Source of the DNA: a virus
Virus record (IMG/VR): IMGVR_UViG_3300022602_000205
Span: 1-40,514 of that record
Direction: 5' to 3' (one strand)
Length of the DNA stretch: 40,514 bases
Position 1 is the stretch's first letter; each line of letters begins with the position of its first letter. Positions 1 through 8,571 of this stretch are shown one piece after another. The notes under the pieces were generated by a model, which made no database searches, was not told the origin of the DNA, and saw only the letters and a program-made list of their open reading frames with translations. The translations under genes were made by a program, and so were the position numbers.

Positions 1-1487
1 CCTCTAGACAAGTTATCAAAGTCTAAATCCTGCCCTAGCTGTGTGATCATAACGGTAAGATCGTTTTGAAACAAGACAGTATGCGGTAAACCCATCTTGT
101 CTAAGTAGTAGGTCAAGCGATTATTCAAGTAGGCCAAGTTCTGATCAATAATTTTCTTGCGAATAAACGAGTCTTTTGACGTTAGTAGCTTGAGCAAGAA
201 CTCTTGATGGTCCTTGATCCTGCTTAATTCGTTAACACGATCCCACGTAATCTCTTGAATAGCAGTATGACGTAGCTCGTCTATTTGTTCTTGATAGGGA
301 TCTGACTCGCCTGACTTGATTTCCAGCTGTGTTTCTAGGGTTTTTAGATTGTTCTGATGTTTAAGAGCCTGTTCTAGCGTATCATAATAAGTGTTCGGAC
401 GAATATTTACGTCACCTAGGGCTTCTATTTCTGTGCGTATTTTTTCGAAATCTTTTGCTACCTTGTCGTGATATTTTCGGGCCTCATCAAGGTGCGCTTG
501 TGCTTGAGCTGTCATTTCTTCATGCTTGTGGTCATGTAGCTGTTGTTCACAAGCGTGACAGGTCTTACTTGCCAATAGGCCGAGCTCGCGATCATACTTC
601 GTGACGCTTCGCTCCGCTTGCGCTATCGCGCTGTCTAACGTAGCACGTTCCTTATTCAGGCTTTTCAGCTTTGCTGACTTTTCTTCGAAAAGTTTTAAAT
701 CGCTGTGCTTCGCAAGCTCAGTTTCTATATCTACGTTCTCTAATTCTATGATCGCACGAGCAATTTTTTCAATATCTAAACTATGCTGAGTATTCCAAGC
801 AGTTTGTCTTGTTAATAAACTGTCAATACTTTGCTGTATCTTATCATTAGACTTTTTGGCAGCTTCGATATCTGCGTTTTCTTGGAATATTTGATCTTTA
901 GTTATTTTGTTTAGCTCTTTAAGTGCTTCTGCTTTTTCACTTAATAAGGTAATACCTAATAATTGTTCGATGATCACACGCTGATCATTAGCTCGCATAC
1001 TCAGGAATGGTTCAGTATAAGTGTTTAATGCTACAATATGCTTAAACATATCATGGCTCATGCCCAGTAAATCATCTAAGTCCTTCTGGGTTTCACGCAT
1101 ATCACCTTGAGCGTCATCGGTTTCATCAGTTTCTTGTTCTACATCGTTAACATAAAACTGTAAAATGTTAGGTTTACGCCCGCGCTCAATGCGATAATCA
1201 GTACCATCTTTATTAAACGATAGTGTAACTAACATATTCTTATTATTAATTTTGTTAATAAGATTGTCTTTCTTGATATTAGTTAGAGCATTACCAAATA
1301 GTGCGTAACTTAGAGCATTTACAATAGTAGTTTTACCTGTACCATTACGTGAACCGCTGTCATCTCCGCCTTGATCTAAGTTTTCACCTAATACTAATGT
1401 TAGATTAGTTTTGCCAAAGTCTACTGCTTGGGTTTGATTACCCACACTCATAAAATTCTTAACGGTTAATTCTTTTATTGTAATCAT
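1..1487 (-). CDS. 46: gp46-like SbcC/Rad50-type recombination nuclease ATPase subunit (partial, C-terminus outside window)
   Basis: ATPase subunit of the phage SbcCD/Mre11-Rad50-like complex that processes DNA ends during recombination-dependent replication and host DNA breakdown. I translated it from the ATG at 1487; 495 codons are present before the window edge. The N-terminus is MITIKELTVKNFMSVG. The Walker A motif SRNGTGKT is at residues 46-53, after a short Gly/Asp-rich insertion that I recall being typical of gp46. A long charged, coiled-coil-like middle carries a CxxC pair (CHAC, residues 310-313, bases 549-560), the position of a Rad50 zinc hook. The last codons read LSRG, the start of the ABC signature, so Walker B and the stop lie beyond base 1. 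T4 gp46 is about 560 residues, so little is missing. Its ATG overlaps the gp47 stop (ATGA), implying translational coupling. Family assignment is firm; activity is inferred. Confidence 0.93.
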   Translation of the reverse strand, partial: MITIKELTVKNFMSVGNQTQAVDFGKTNLTLVLGENLDQGGDDSGSRNGTGKTTIVNALSYALFGNALTNIKKDNLINKINNKNMLVTLSFNKDGTDYRIERGRKPNILQFYVNDVEQETDETDDAQGDMRETQKDLDDLLGMSHDMFKHIVALNTYTEPFLSMRANDQRVIIEQLLGITLLSEKAEALKELNKITKDQIFQENADIEAAKKSNDKIQQSIDSLLTRQTAWNTQHSLDIEKIARAIIELENVDIETELAKHSDLKLFEEKSAKLKSLNKERATLDSAIAQAERSVTKYDRELGLLASKTCHACEQQLHDHKHEEMTAQAQAHLDEARKYHDKVAKDFEKIRTEIEALGDVNIRPNTYYDTLEQALKHQNNLKTLETQLEIKSGESDPYQEQIDELRHTAIQEITWDRVNELSRIKDHQEFLLKLLTSKDSFIRKKIIDQNLAYLNNRLTYYLDKMGLPHTVLFQNDLTVMITQLGQDLDFDNLSR

Positions 1488-2488
1488 AGGCTATTATAAA
1501 TGCTCAGTAACATGTTTTTGTCATACGTGTCGCTATCGATATTAACAATCTGATTGCTGACAATTTGGTCAATACTTTCAAACGATTGTATATCTATATT
1601 GGTATTAATTTCAATATCTTTCTTTTCAGCAATCAATGTAAGTTCACGGATATCATAATCCGCAATAAACTTTTCTTTAATAAAACTTGCTTCTTCAAAA
1701 GTAATATCAATATCTAATGTAACACGTAAATGTTGTTTTGGTAGTATGATTTCATCAGCACGATCGATCAATTCGCTTAATTTAAGTGTACGGAAAGTAG
1801 GCTGTCCTGGCCAAGTATGGAATTCTGGTTTTCCACCCCACTCTAAAACCATCATACCTCGGTCATCGTCCCATGCGTCTGAATAGTTATGTGGAAACGC
1901 ATTACCAATATAAATCATATTTTCGTTTTCTTGGCGTTTATGAAAGTGTCCACTGAATCCTAGTTCAAAACCTTTGAAGGCACTTGCTTGTAATTCACCG
2001 TGATCTGGCATTTGTACCATCGCGTTCATAAAAAACTTAGGCAATTCAAAATGACCAAAACAGTATTTTCCAGTGAGCTTATTAATAGTTTTCCATTCTT
2101 CGCCTACGAGCCATGGGAATAATGTAACATCTCCAATGGTAGTCGGTTGGTGTACCACGGTGATTCCGGGAATATATTTTCCAAACTCAACGGAGTGAAT
2201 ATCCCGCTTGTCTTTATAGTAAAGATCATGATTGCCAGGGAAAAAGTAAAAATTATCAAACGCCTGACCTAACTTTTCCAAGGCCCGTAAACTATAATCC
2301 ATGGTAGTAATATTAAGACTATTGCGATTATGATGCCAATCGCCCATAAATATTCCTGTTTCACAGCCTTCCTCCTTAGCTTTAGCAATGTACCAATCTA
2401 CGAAATCACTACAATCTTGATTATGTACACTGCTGTTTGATTTTAAGCCAAAGTGTATATCAGTGAACGCGGCAATCTTTTTAAACAT
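1484..2488 (-). CDS. 47: gp47-like SbcD/Mre11-type nuclease subunit
   Basis: Metallophosphoesterase nuclease partner of gp46. With the ATG at 2488 the protein has 334 residues, close to T4 gp47 (339). Metal-binding motifs appear in order: DIH (residues 10-12), GDWH (49-52), GNHD (85-88), a GH at 145-146 and GHFH (180-183). Together they form the canonical Mre11/SbcD active site. The frame stays open upstream to a TTG at 2515, but that would add nine residues that do not belong to the fold and would overlap the sigma gene. The ATG lies one base after the sigma factor stop (TAATATG) and starts directly with the first beta strand, so I prefer it. The stop overlaps the gp46 start by ATGA. The order sigma-47-46 forms one operon, read away from the tail genes. 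Confidence 0.93.
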   Translation of the reverse strand: MFKKIAAFTDIHFGLKSNSSVHNQDCSDFVDWYIAKAKEEGCETGIFMGDWHHNRNSLNITTMDYSLRALEKLGQAFDNFYFFPGNHDLYYKDKRDIHSVEFGKYIPGITVVHQPTTIGDVTLFPWLVGEEWKTINKLTGKYCFGHFELPKFFMNAMVQMPDHGELQASAFKGFELGFSGHFHKRQENENMIYIGNAFPHNYSDAWDDDRGMMVLEWGGKPEFHTWPGQPTFRTLKLSELIDRADEIILPKQHLRVTLDIDITFEEASFIKEKFIADYDIRELTLIAEKKDIEINTNIDIQSFESIDQIVSNQIVNIDSDTYDKNMLLSIYNSL

Positions 2489-2489
2489 A

Positions 2490-3323
2490 TTACTCACTAG
2501 GGGTTTCTCCTTCAAATCGTTTTAAGGCAGCCGCATGTTCTCCGGCACCTGTACGACTGTAACTTGGATTCATACCATTCATTTCTAAAATGTCATCGCG
2601 GATATTTTGGTTACGCTTTTCGATATTAATAACACGAACAAAGCTATTAGTAACAGCCGCAGTAAAATACGCAAAAGGATTGTCGGATTTCGATTCATCA
2701 AATTGTAGTCCTATCTGTGTAAGCTGTAAAATAGCTTGTCCTTTCATTTCATCGTTATATGTGTAGCCACGAACGTTACCGCGAGTGGCGTATCTCTCAC
2801 ATAACTTTAACATCATTCTAGCTAAGGTGTTAGTAATTTGGCCAGCATCTTTATCAAACCTGCCTTTGACTAAATCGCCCTTCCAATGGCTTTTGCCTAC
2901 ACAAATTAGTTCATCTTCGTCATTGAATTTCCAGTGTTGGAAAGGTGGAAAATTGACTTTGTCTCTATGGTCAGCAAGGCTTTTAGGATTTTTCTTACGA
3001 GTATTGTTAAGCGGAATGTGATCAAATGTCATAATACGGAATATTAAATCCGTTTTTGCTATTTTTTTGTAGTCTACTTCGCAGTCTGCTTGTTTAACCT
3101 TTTCACCTGCTTTTTTACGAGTTTGGTAATCCAAATCTCCTATGCGTTTAGCCCTATTACGCTTGGCTTCTGCTATAGTTCTAATGTTAATTTTGTCTAC
3201 GTTGGGCAAGATAATGTCATATTGATGATATTCTGGTTGGGTAAAAACACAATATGAACTTTTTGAACGATGTATTTCTAACAACATATCCTTGTTGTTT
3301 AGGTAATTTACTTTTGCTGTCAT
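2490..3323 (-). CDS. 55: gp55-like sigma factor for late transcription, with long N-terminal extension
   Basis: Phage-encoded sigma-like factor that would redirect host RNA polymerase to late promoters. The diagnostic part is the C-terminal half, roughly residues 190-260: YTYNDEM, then LQFDESKSDNPFAYFT, then a basic helix VINIEKRNQNIRDDILEMNG. This matches the sigma region 2-like core of T4 gp55. The protein has 277 residues against 185 in T4; the extra ~90-100 residues are N-terminal, Lys/Arg-rich and of unknown role, and include a GKSHWKGDLVKG segment that I recall from aquatic T4-like phages. The ATG at 3323 has GGAG nine bases upstream. The gene has its own consensus sigma70-type promoter, as expected of a factor needed before late genes switch on. 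The TATAAATA-like boxes in front of the tail genes are its likely targets. Confidence 0.88.
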   Translation of the reverse strand: MTAKVNYLNNKDMLLEIHRSKSSYCVFTQPEYHQYDIILPNVDKINIRTIAEAKRNRAKRIGDLDYQTRKKAGEKVKQADCEVDYKKIAKTDLIFRIMTFDHIPLNNTRKKNPKSLADHRDKVNFPPFQHWKFNDEDELICVGKSHWKGDLVKGRFDKDAGQITNTLARMMLKLCERYATRGNVRGYTYNDEMKGQAILQLTQIGLQFDESKSDNPFAYFTAAVTNSFVRVINIEKRNQNIRDDILEMNGMNPSYSRTGAGEHAAALKRFEGETPSE

Positions 3324-3345
3324 TAATTAAATCTCCGGATTGTTA

Positions 3346-3374
3346 ATTATAAACTACGCATATTAAAAAGTCAA
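3346..3374 (-). promoter_or_regulatory. sigma70-type promoter for gp55-47-46 (TTGACT-17-TATAAT)
   Basis: On the minus strand TTGACT (3374-3369) is followed after exactly 17 bases by TATAAT (3351-3346). Transcription would start near 3339, leaving a leader of about 16 bases that holds only the Shine-Dalgarno GGAG (3336-3333). A host-polymerase-type promoter fits early or middle expression of sigma and recombination genes. The -35 box shares base 3374 with the first base of the plus-strand late box at 3374-3381. Confidence 0.82.
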
Positions 3375-3381
3375 CTAAATA
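3374..3381 (+). promoter_or_regulatory. late-promoter-like box ACTAAATA
   Basis: ACTAAATA lies 25 bases upstream of the first tail gene ATG at 3407. It differs from the T4 late -10 consensus TATAAATA at the first two bases. Related boxes occur in four other intergenic gaps of the tail module, which supports the call. An AAGGA ribosome-binding site follows at 3391-3395. Confidence 0.6.
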
Positions 3382-3406
3382 TTATACCAAAAGGAAAAAC
3401 TATATT

Positions 3407-4417
3407 ATGGCTGTGCTTGGACAAAACCTTATAACAACTGTAACTGCATCACAAAATGCTATTGCTGGCGCCCAGCAAGGTGTTAGTGCGGCAACCAATC
3501 TAGCAACTGCGCTATCATCTGCTACAAGTGCCGATGGACTAGGAGCGGCATTGCGTTCGGCTAATCTTCCAGCGGCAGGAGAAGCAGTTGGTGATATTAT
3601 AGGTGCTGTTGCTAGCTTTGGCGGAGATGCCAATTCAGATGATTGGCGTGTTAGATTAAGTTTACCTACGTGGCCATCATTTGCTTCGAGTCCTGTACTA
3701 GGACCATTAAAAGATGCAGGCGGTTTAATTTTTCCGTACACTCCGTCGATTACAATAGCAACTACAGCAACCTATAATAAACTTGAAACTACACATACAA
3801 ACTATAGTTTCCAATCATTTAAAAATAGTGATCCTGGTACAATAACTATCACAGCGCCAATGAACGTTGAAGATCAAACTCAAGGAGTTTATTGGATTGC
3901 CGCCGTTCATTATTTACGTAGTTTAACTAAAATGTTCATGGGAAATGATCCTAAGGCAGGCAATCCACCTCCAGTTATATTTTTAAATGGTTATGGCAAT
4001 TATGTTTTTAAAAATGTTCCTGTAGTGGTTACATCATTTACAGCAACATTAGGAAACGATTGCGATTATATTGGAGTTCCAGTTGTAGGCAGTATGGCTG
4101 GAGCGATCACAGGCATCGCTGATTCTGTTAGCGGACTATCTGATAGTATTGGTGGAGCATTAGGCGGAGCCGTTCCTGGACTATCGAGCATTACTGGAGC
4201 GGTAAGTAGTATAGCAGGAGGCGTAGGACAAGTAGCCGGCCTAGCAGGTAGTTTAGGTTTAGGTGGTTCAACAAGTGGCGGAACAAGTCACGTGCCGACT
4301 AAAAGCTCTTTCCAAATAACTCTACAACCAGTTTACAGCAGAAACAGTGCTAAGAACTTTAGCCTTGATAGATTTGTTGGCGGCGGCTATCTTAATAATG
4401 CGTTTGGATACATTTAA
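3407..4417 (+). CDS. baseplate tail-tube initiator/cap-like protein (T4 gp48/gp54 type)
   Basis: Probably forms the junction between baseplate hub and tail tube. It has 336 residues, compared with about 364 (gp48) and 320 (gp54) in T4. Residues 1-75 and 225-290 are Ala/Ser/Gly-rich, low-complexity helices. The conserved-looking core is about 105-225: FPYTPSITIATTATYNKLET, then ITITAPMNVEDQ, a helix around YWIAAVHYLRSLTKMFMG, then IFLNGYGNYVFKNVPVVVTSF, the pattern of the tail-tube fold. A last strand segment follows after 295 (SFQITLQPVYSR). It begins the structural module behind a late box and stops two bases before gp53. I cannot tell gp48 from gp54 by eye. No adjacent second copy is visible, so the partner may lie elsewhere. 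Confidence 0.65.
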   Translation: MAVLGQNLITTVTASQNAIAGAQQGVSAATNLATALSSATSADGLGAALRSANLPAAGEAVGDIIGAVASFGGDANSDDWRVRLSLPTWPSFASSPVLGPLKDAGGLIFPYTPSITIATTATYNKLETTHTNYSFQSFKNSDPGTITITAPMNVEDQTQGVYWIAAVHYLRSLTKMFMGNDPKAGNPPPVIFLNGYGNYVFKNVPVVVTSFTATLGNDCDYIGVPVVGSMAGAITGIADSVSGLSDSIGGALGGAVPGLSSITGAVSSIAGGVGQVAGLAGSLGLGGSTSGGTSHVPTKSSFQITLQPVYSRNSAKNFSLDRFVGGGYLNNAFGYI

Positions 4418-4419
4418 AA

Positions 4420-4722
4420 ATGACAGCTCAATATATAAATTCTAGTCCGTGGTATACTACTCCAATACGTGGAACATATTTAGATCTTTTAAATATTCGT
4501 GCGGTTAGTGCCGACACAGATGATTATCTTTATACTATCGAGGCGCAATATGCTTATCGCCCAGATCTGTTAGCCAATGACCTATATGGTGACCCTCGAC
4601 TATGGTGGGTTTTTACACAACGCAATCTTGATATTCTTCAAGATCCAGTACTTGATTTTGTTCCCGGGACACAAATTTATCTTTGTAAACTTAGTAGTTT
4701 GAAAGTAGCATTAGGATTATAA
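4420..4722 (+). CDS. 53: baseplate wedge protein gp53-like
   Basis: Small baseplate wedge component. Residues 45-90 carry the LysM-like core of the gp53 family: YRPDLLANDLYGDPRLWWVF, followed by RNLDILQDPVLDFVPGTQIY. This part is highly recognisable. The whole protein is only 100 residues, about half of T4 gp53 (196), so it is essentially the LysM-like domain with a short N-terminal arm. The ATG follows the previous stop by two bases and its own stop is one base before the next ATG, so all three genes are translated as one block. In T4 gp53 joins neighbouring wedges into the ring; the same role is inferred here. Confidence 0.85.
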   Translation: MTAQYINSSPWYTTPIRGTYLDLLNIRAVSADTDDYLYTIEAQYAYRPDLLANDLYGDPRLWWVFTQRNLDILQDPVLDFVPGTQIYLCKLSSLKVALGL

Positions 4723-4723
4723 T

Positions 4724-7132
4724 ATGGCAGATTTAATATCGTCAGCTGTAACAGATGCTCAGTCAGCTATTTCTAATGCTGGAGCAACAGTCAGTTCAGC
4801 AGTATCGTCGGCAACAACTACATTAAGCTCTACAGGACTTGCTAGTTCATTAACATCAATAACAGATGGCATTAGCGGAGTTATTGGTGGTGTAACTAGT
4901 TTTGTAAGTTCATTTTTAAAAACACCATCGGGCGTAAAATTACCATTGCCTAATCCCTTATTTGCTTATGCTAGTTACGATTATATATTCAGCATCTATG
5001 CTTTAACAGATGCCGAATTACATAACCCAGACACTACATATATGGTAAAACCTCCAGCAAATTTAGTGTTATCATCTGCCCATATAAATCCTAATAATCG
5101 TCCTAAAACAGCATTTGGATCTTTTGAATTTTATATCGATGATGTTGAGATGGTAACGCAAATAGGTATGGACCAAAGCGCATCGACTAATGTGTTTAGT
5201 ATTAATTTTAAAGTTACTGAACCATACAGCATGGGAACATTTTTATTAGCACTCCAACAAGCGGCACAAAATGCCAAGCAAAGCAATTATCTACAAGCAC
5301 CTTATCTATTAGCAATTGATTTTAGAGGTACTACAGAAACCGGAGTAATGAGTACTCCTCCAAAAACTTCTAGACGAATACCTTTTAAATTTAGAAACAC
5401 TAGTGTAACTGTAACAGAAAGCGGATCAGTATACTCTTGCGATTGTTATCCATGGAACATTGGAGCAGAAGATGTTCAACATTCTCAAATACCAAAAGAT
5501 GTTGCGGTAAAAGGTAAAACAGTTCAAGAAATATTACAGACTGGTGAAAAAAGTCTACAGTCTATTATAAATCAAGCCAAGGCTAACGAAAAAACAAATA
5601 GTAAAAAAGTAGCAGTGCCTGATCAAATTTTAATTTTGTTTCCAACAGATCCATCTAGTGCCGGAACAAGCGGTACTGCTACGGATTCAGCGACTACTGC
5701 TGTTACTACAACTGACCTAGCTAAAAAATTAGGAGTTACACAAATAATTCCTCCAAATAGTAAAAATTCTGTACTAGTTCAAGATGCGGCATCAGTTAAT
5801 GAATTAGGCAAAGCTAGTTTAGGGTTAAGCGACAGTCGAAAAGGTGATGCGGCATTCCCTCAAGATAACAAAGCCGCAAGTCAAGATCCGTCAAAAGGTG
5901 TGATACGAGCAAACAATTTTATTGATCCTACTACCGGTGATTTTAGATTTAGTCAGAAAACTGATATTAAAACAGCAATTAACGAAGTGTTGTTAAACAG
6001 CGACTATGTAAAAAAAGCCTTAACCGCAGGTGTTGTTGACGACAAAGGTCAGCGCCAGTGGTGGAGAATTGATGTACAACATTATAATATTTCAACAGCG
6101 GCAAACGACAAGTATACAGGTGTTAAGCCTAAATTAACTGTGTATAGAGTTATTCCTTATACAGTTCATACTAGTAGCGGACCAATGCCTCCAAATACTA
6201 AAGCACCCGGAATGGCAAATTTAGGAAAAGAATGTGTTAAAGTGTACAACTATATCTACACTGGTAAAAACGTTGATATAATTAAATTCAATATGGAATT
6301 TAAGATGAGCTTCTTAACAACGTTAGGTCAAGCGGGCTTAGATTCAGCACAAGACGTAAAAACAGTTGTTGACGAAGGTGGCGCAGAAACACAAACAACA
6401 GCTCCAAAGGTTGGCGGCATTGGGTTAGGTAATGCTCCACAGACTAATACACAACCTACTGGTGTTAAAAACGTTAAAGTACTTAACTCATCGGATAACA
6501 AAGGTGGGGGTGGTAGAGAAGATCAAGCAACTCGTTCTGCTAGATTATTTCATGACGCAATTAGTATGCAGTCTGAAATGACAAATATAGAAATGGAGAT
6601 CATTGGCGATCCTTATTATATTGTACAAAGTGGTACAGGAAATTATACATCGAAACAAACTGAGCATCAAAATCTTAATGCCGATGGCGGAATGAATTAT
6701 CAAAACGGTGAAGTTCATATTATGATTAATTTTAGAACACCGGTTGATTTAAATCAAGCTACTGGTTTATATAATTTTGGAACAGCATCAACTGCTCCAA
6801 ATCTAATGTGGAGCGGCTTGTACAAAGTTATTAGTGTTACAAATAAATTTAAAGGTGGAGAATTTAGACAAGTAATTAAAGCTGTGAGATTACCGATGTC
6901 TGAAGCTAAGGTTGAAACAACAGCAGAAGGTACGTTCAATATTCAACAACCACAACCTGAAGCTGCCCCGGTTACTAAAACTTCTCCACCTAAACAAGGA
7001 ACTAAACCTAAACCAGCACCTGCTCCAGCAGCCGCAACTGCACCTCAGGCTGTACAGTTTACAGGCCAAGCAAGCAATTTATCCACATCAAGTGGTATGG
7101 ATTTTTCACCAATTAGTGGATTTGGTGCTTAA
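4724..7132 (+). CDS. baseplate hub protein (gp27-like), large
   Basis: Likely central hub on which the gp5 spike sits. It has 802 residues, twice T4 gp27 (391). Residues 1-70 are Ser/Ala/Thr-rich. Residues 75-240 hold a tube-like domain (VTEPYSMGTFLLALQQAAQ, then NYLQAPYLLAIDFRG). A linker of about 270-400 is Thr/Ser/Lys-rich. About 400-740 looks like a hub domain: RQWWRIDVQHYNIS, KPKLTVYRVIPYTVH, KNVDIIKFNMEFKM, then IEMEIIGDPYYIVQSGTGNY and SGLYKVISVTNKFKGGEFRQ. The last two are the closing strands seen in gp27/gpD-type hubs. The tail from about 745 is Pro/Ala/Gln-rich. Position directly before the spike gene supports the hub role. The assignment is by pattern and context; no enzymatic motif is seen. 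Confidence 0.6.
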   Translation: MADLISSAVTDAQSAISNAGATVSSAVSSATTTLSSTGLASSLTSITDGISGVIGGVTSFVSSFLKTPSGVKLPLPNPLFAYASYDYIFSIYALTDAELHNPDTTYMVKPPANLVLSSAHINPNNRPKTAFGSFEFYIDDVEMVTQIGMDQSASTNVFSINFKVTEPYSMGTFLLALQQAAQNAKQSNYLQAPYLLAIDFRGTTETGVMSTPPKTSRRIPFKFRNTSVTVTESGSVYSCDCYPWNIGAEDVQHSQIPKDVAVKGKTVQEILQTGEKSLQSIINQAKANEKTNSKKVAVPDQILILFPTDPSSAGTSGTATDSATTAVTTTDLAKKLGVTQIIPPNSKNSVLVQDAASVNELGKASLGLSDSRKGDAAFPQDNKAASQDPSKGVIRANNFIDPTTGDFRFSQKTDIKTAINEVLLNSDYVKKALTAGVVDDKGQRQWWRIDVQHYNISTAANDKYTGVKPKLTVYRVIPYTVHTSSGPMPPNTKAPGMANLGKECVKVYNYIYTGKNVDIIKFNMEFKMSFLTTLGQAGLDSAQDVKTVVDEGGAETQTTAPKVGGIGLGNAPQTNTQPTGVKNVKVLNSSDNKGGGGREDQATRSARLFHDAISMQSEMTNIEMEIIGDPYYIVQSGTGNYTSKQTEHQNLNADGGMNYQNGEVHIMINFRTPVDLNQATGLYNFGTASTAPNLMWSGLYKVISVTNKFKGGEFRQVIKAVRLPMSEAKVETTAEGTFNIQQPQPEAAPVTKTSPPKQGTKPKPAPAPAAATAPQAVQFTGQASNLSTSSGMDFSPISGFGA

Positions 7133-7140
7133 GGAATAAT

Positions 7141-8559
7141 ATGCCAGAAGATTTAAGTCAAGAGTATAGCCCTAAAGAAGATGAAAAGAAATCTGCCGGC
7201 CCCTTTATTGCCAGGGTAGTTAGTTGTCTTGATCCAGAATATATGGGGGCATTAGAGGTTGAAATTTTAAGACCGTCTGGCGCTGATACAATTAATGGTT
7301 CCGCCGATGGCGGCCAAACTCATCGTGTAAAATACATGAGTCCCTTTACTGGAAACACACCAGATCCAACAGCAAGTTCAGCTGACGACTATACTAGTAC
7401 TCAACAGACTTATGGATTTTGGTTTGTACCGCCCGATCCAGGATCTTTAGTTATTGTATTTTTTATTGACGGTAATCCTAAGTATGGTTATTGGATAGGT
7501 AGCGTTAACGATAACAATATGAATTTTATGATTCCTGGAAACGCCGCTACACAGAATACAGTAGAATCAGGTACAGCCGATAGTAAAGGTCGACAAGCAA
7601 GATTACCAACAGGCGAATATAATAAAGGAGTCAATGGTAGCGACACACCTGGTGATCCAGAAAATATTAAAAAACCAAAAAGTCCAATGGCCGATACGTT
7701 AACCACGCAAGGTTTAATACTTGATGATATTCGCGGAATTACTACTAGCAGTGCTAGACGTGAAGTACCAAGCATGGTGTTTGGAATTAGCACACCTGGT
7801 CCATTAGATAAGAGACCGGGAGCAAGACAAGGCCCACAAGGTAAAGGCGATTCACAAATACCTAATGCGTATCTAAGTCGCCTTGGCGGTTCGACTTTTG
7901 TAATGGATGACGGTGATGCCGCATTTCTACGTAAGACACCGGCTAGTTCAGGACCACCAGATTATGCGTCAGTTGAAGTTGGTGAATCGGGTGGCGATCC
8001 TACGATACCTCATAATGAATTAGTTCGTATCAGAACAAGAACCGGTCATCAAATACTTTTACACAATAGCGAAGATTTAATTTATATTGGTAATGCTAAA
8101 GGCACTACTTGGATTGAACTAACAAGTAATGGCAAAATAGACATCTATGCTAAAGATAGCATAAGTGTGCATACTGAAAACGATTTAAATTTTACAGCAG
8201 ATAGAGATATAAATTTTAATGCCAAGGGTGATATTAATTTAAATTCAGCAGGAAATAATAATTTTACAACTAAAGGCGCAACTAATATTAATAGTGCTAA
8301 AAACCATGTTGAAACTGCGGCACAGATTCATATGAATGGACCTACGGCGGCCAAGGCAAATCAACCTGTACGTGTCCCGCAACATGAACCATGGAACGGC
8401 CATGAGAATTTAGATCCAACTGCTGTTACTCCTGCTAAAACTAAAGCAGTAGCGGCACCTAAAACACTAACCGATCCTAATTTCTTTAAAGAATATACTA
8501 CCGCGACAGATACATTTACAAAATACAAAGGCAACACCGCAGGGCCCGGTGATGCTTAA
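7141..8559 (+). CDS. 5: gp5-like baseplate spike, lacking a lysozyme domain
   Basis: Central needle of the baseplate. It has 472 residues. Residues 20-135 form an OB-fold as in gp5/VgrG: ARVVSCLDPEYMGALEVEIL, then YGFWFVPPDPGSLVIVFFID and GYWIGSVND. Residues about 250-330 contain FVMDDGD and RIRTRTGHQILLHNSEDLIYI, a pattern shared with VgrG-like spikes. Residues about 320-397 are short repeats of the DINFNAKGDINLNSAGNN type, the triple-stranded beta-helix shaft. T4 gp5 carries a lysozyme between OB-fold and helix; here the stretch of about 140-250 is Gly/Pro/Asp-rich with no lysozyme motif that I can see. Start at 7141 with AAGGA eight bases ahead. Peptidoglycan cutting must come from another protein, or is not needed. 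Confidence 0.82.
   Translation: MPEDLSQEYSPKEDEKKSAGPFIARVVSCLDPEYMGALEVEILRPSGADTINGSADGGQTHRVKYMSPFTGNTPDPTASSADDYTSTQQTYGFWFVPPDPGSLVIVFFIDGNPKYGYWIGSVNDNNMNFMIPGNAATQNTVESGTADSKGRQARLPTGEYNKGVNGSDTPGDPENIKKPKSPMADTLTTQGLILDDIRGITTSSARREVPSMVFGISTPGPLDKRPGARQGPQGKGDSQIPNAYLSRLGGSTFVMDDGDAAFLRKTPASSGPPDYASVEVGESGGDPTIPHNELVRIRTRTGHQILLHNSEDLIYIGNAKGTTWIELTSNGKIDIYAKDSISVHTENDLNFTADRDINFNAKGDINLNSAGNNNFTTKGATNINSAKNHVETAAQIHMNGPTAAKANQPVRVPQHEPWNGHENLDPTAVTPAKTKAVAAPKTLTDPNFFKEYTTATDTFTKYKGNTAGPGDA
8101..8330 (+). repeat. gp5 beta-helix shaft repeats (protein-level)
   Basis: Tandem 8-residue-like units (xDINFNAK, GDINLNSA, then NNNFTTKG, ATNINSAK) alternate polar and aliphatic positions. 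This is the sequence signature of the intertwined beta-helix in gp5 and VgrG. It is a coding repeat, not a DNA element. Confidence 0.7.
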
Positions 8560-8571
8560 TGGAGAATAATA

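Noticed and set aside
601-789. Plus-strand 62-codon frame
   Set aside because: Antisense to the gp46 coiled-coil region, no ribosome-binding site; the minus-strand gene is clear.
2345-2352. CATAAATA on the plus strand as another late promoter
   Set aside because: It lies inside gp47, antisense, with no start codon or ribosome-binding site behind it; a chance match in AT-rich DNA.
2489-2515. Longer gp47 starting at TTG 2515
   Set aside because: It would overlap the sigma gene and add residues before the first beta strand; ATG 2488 gives the expected family length and start.
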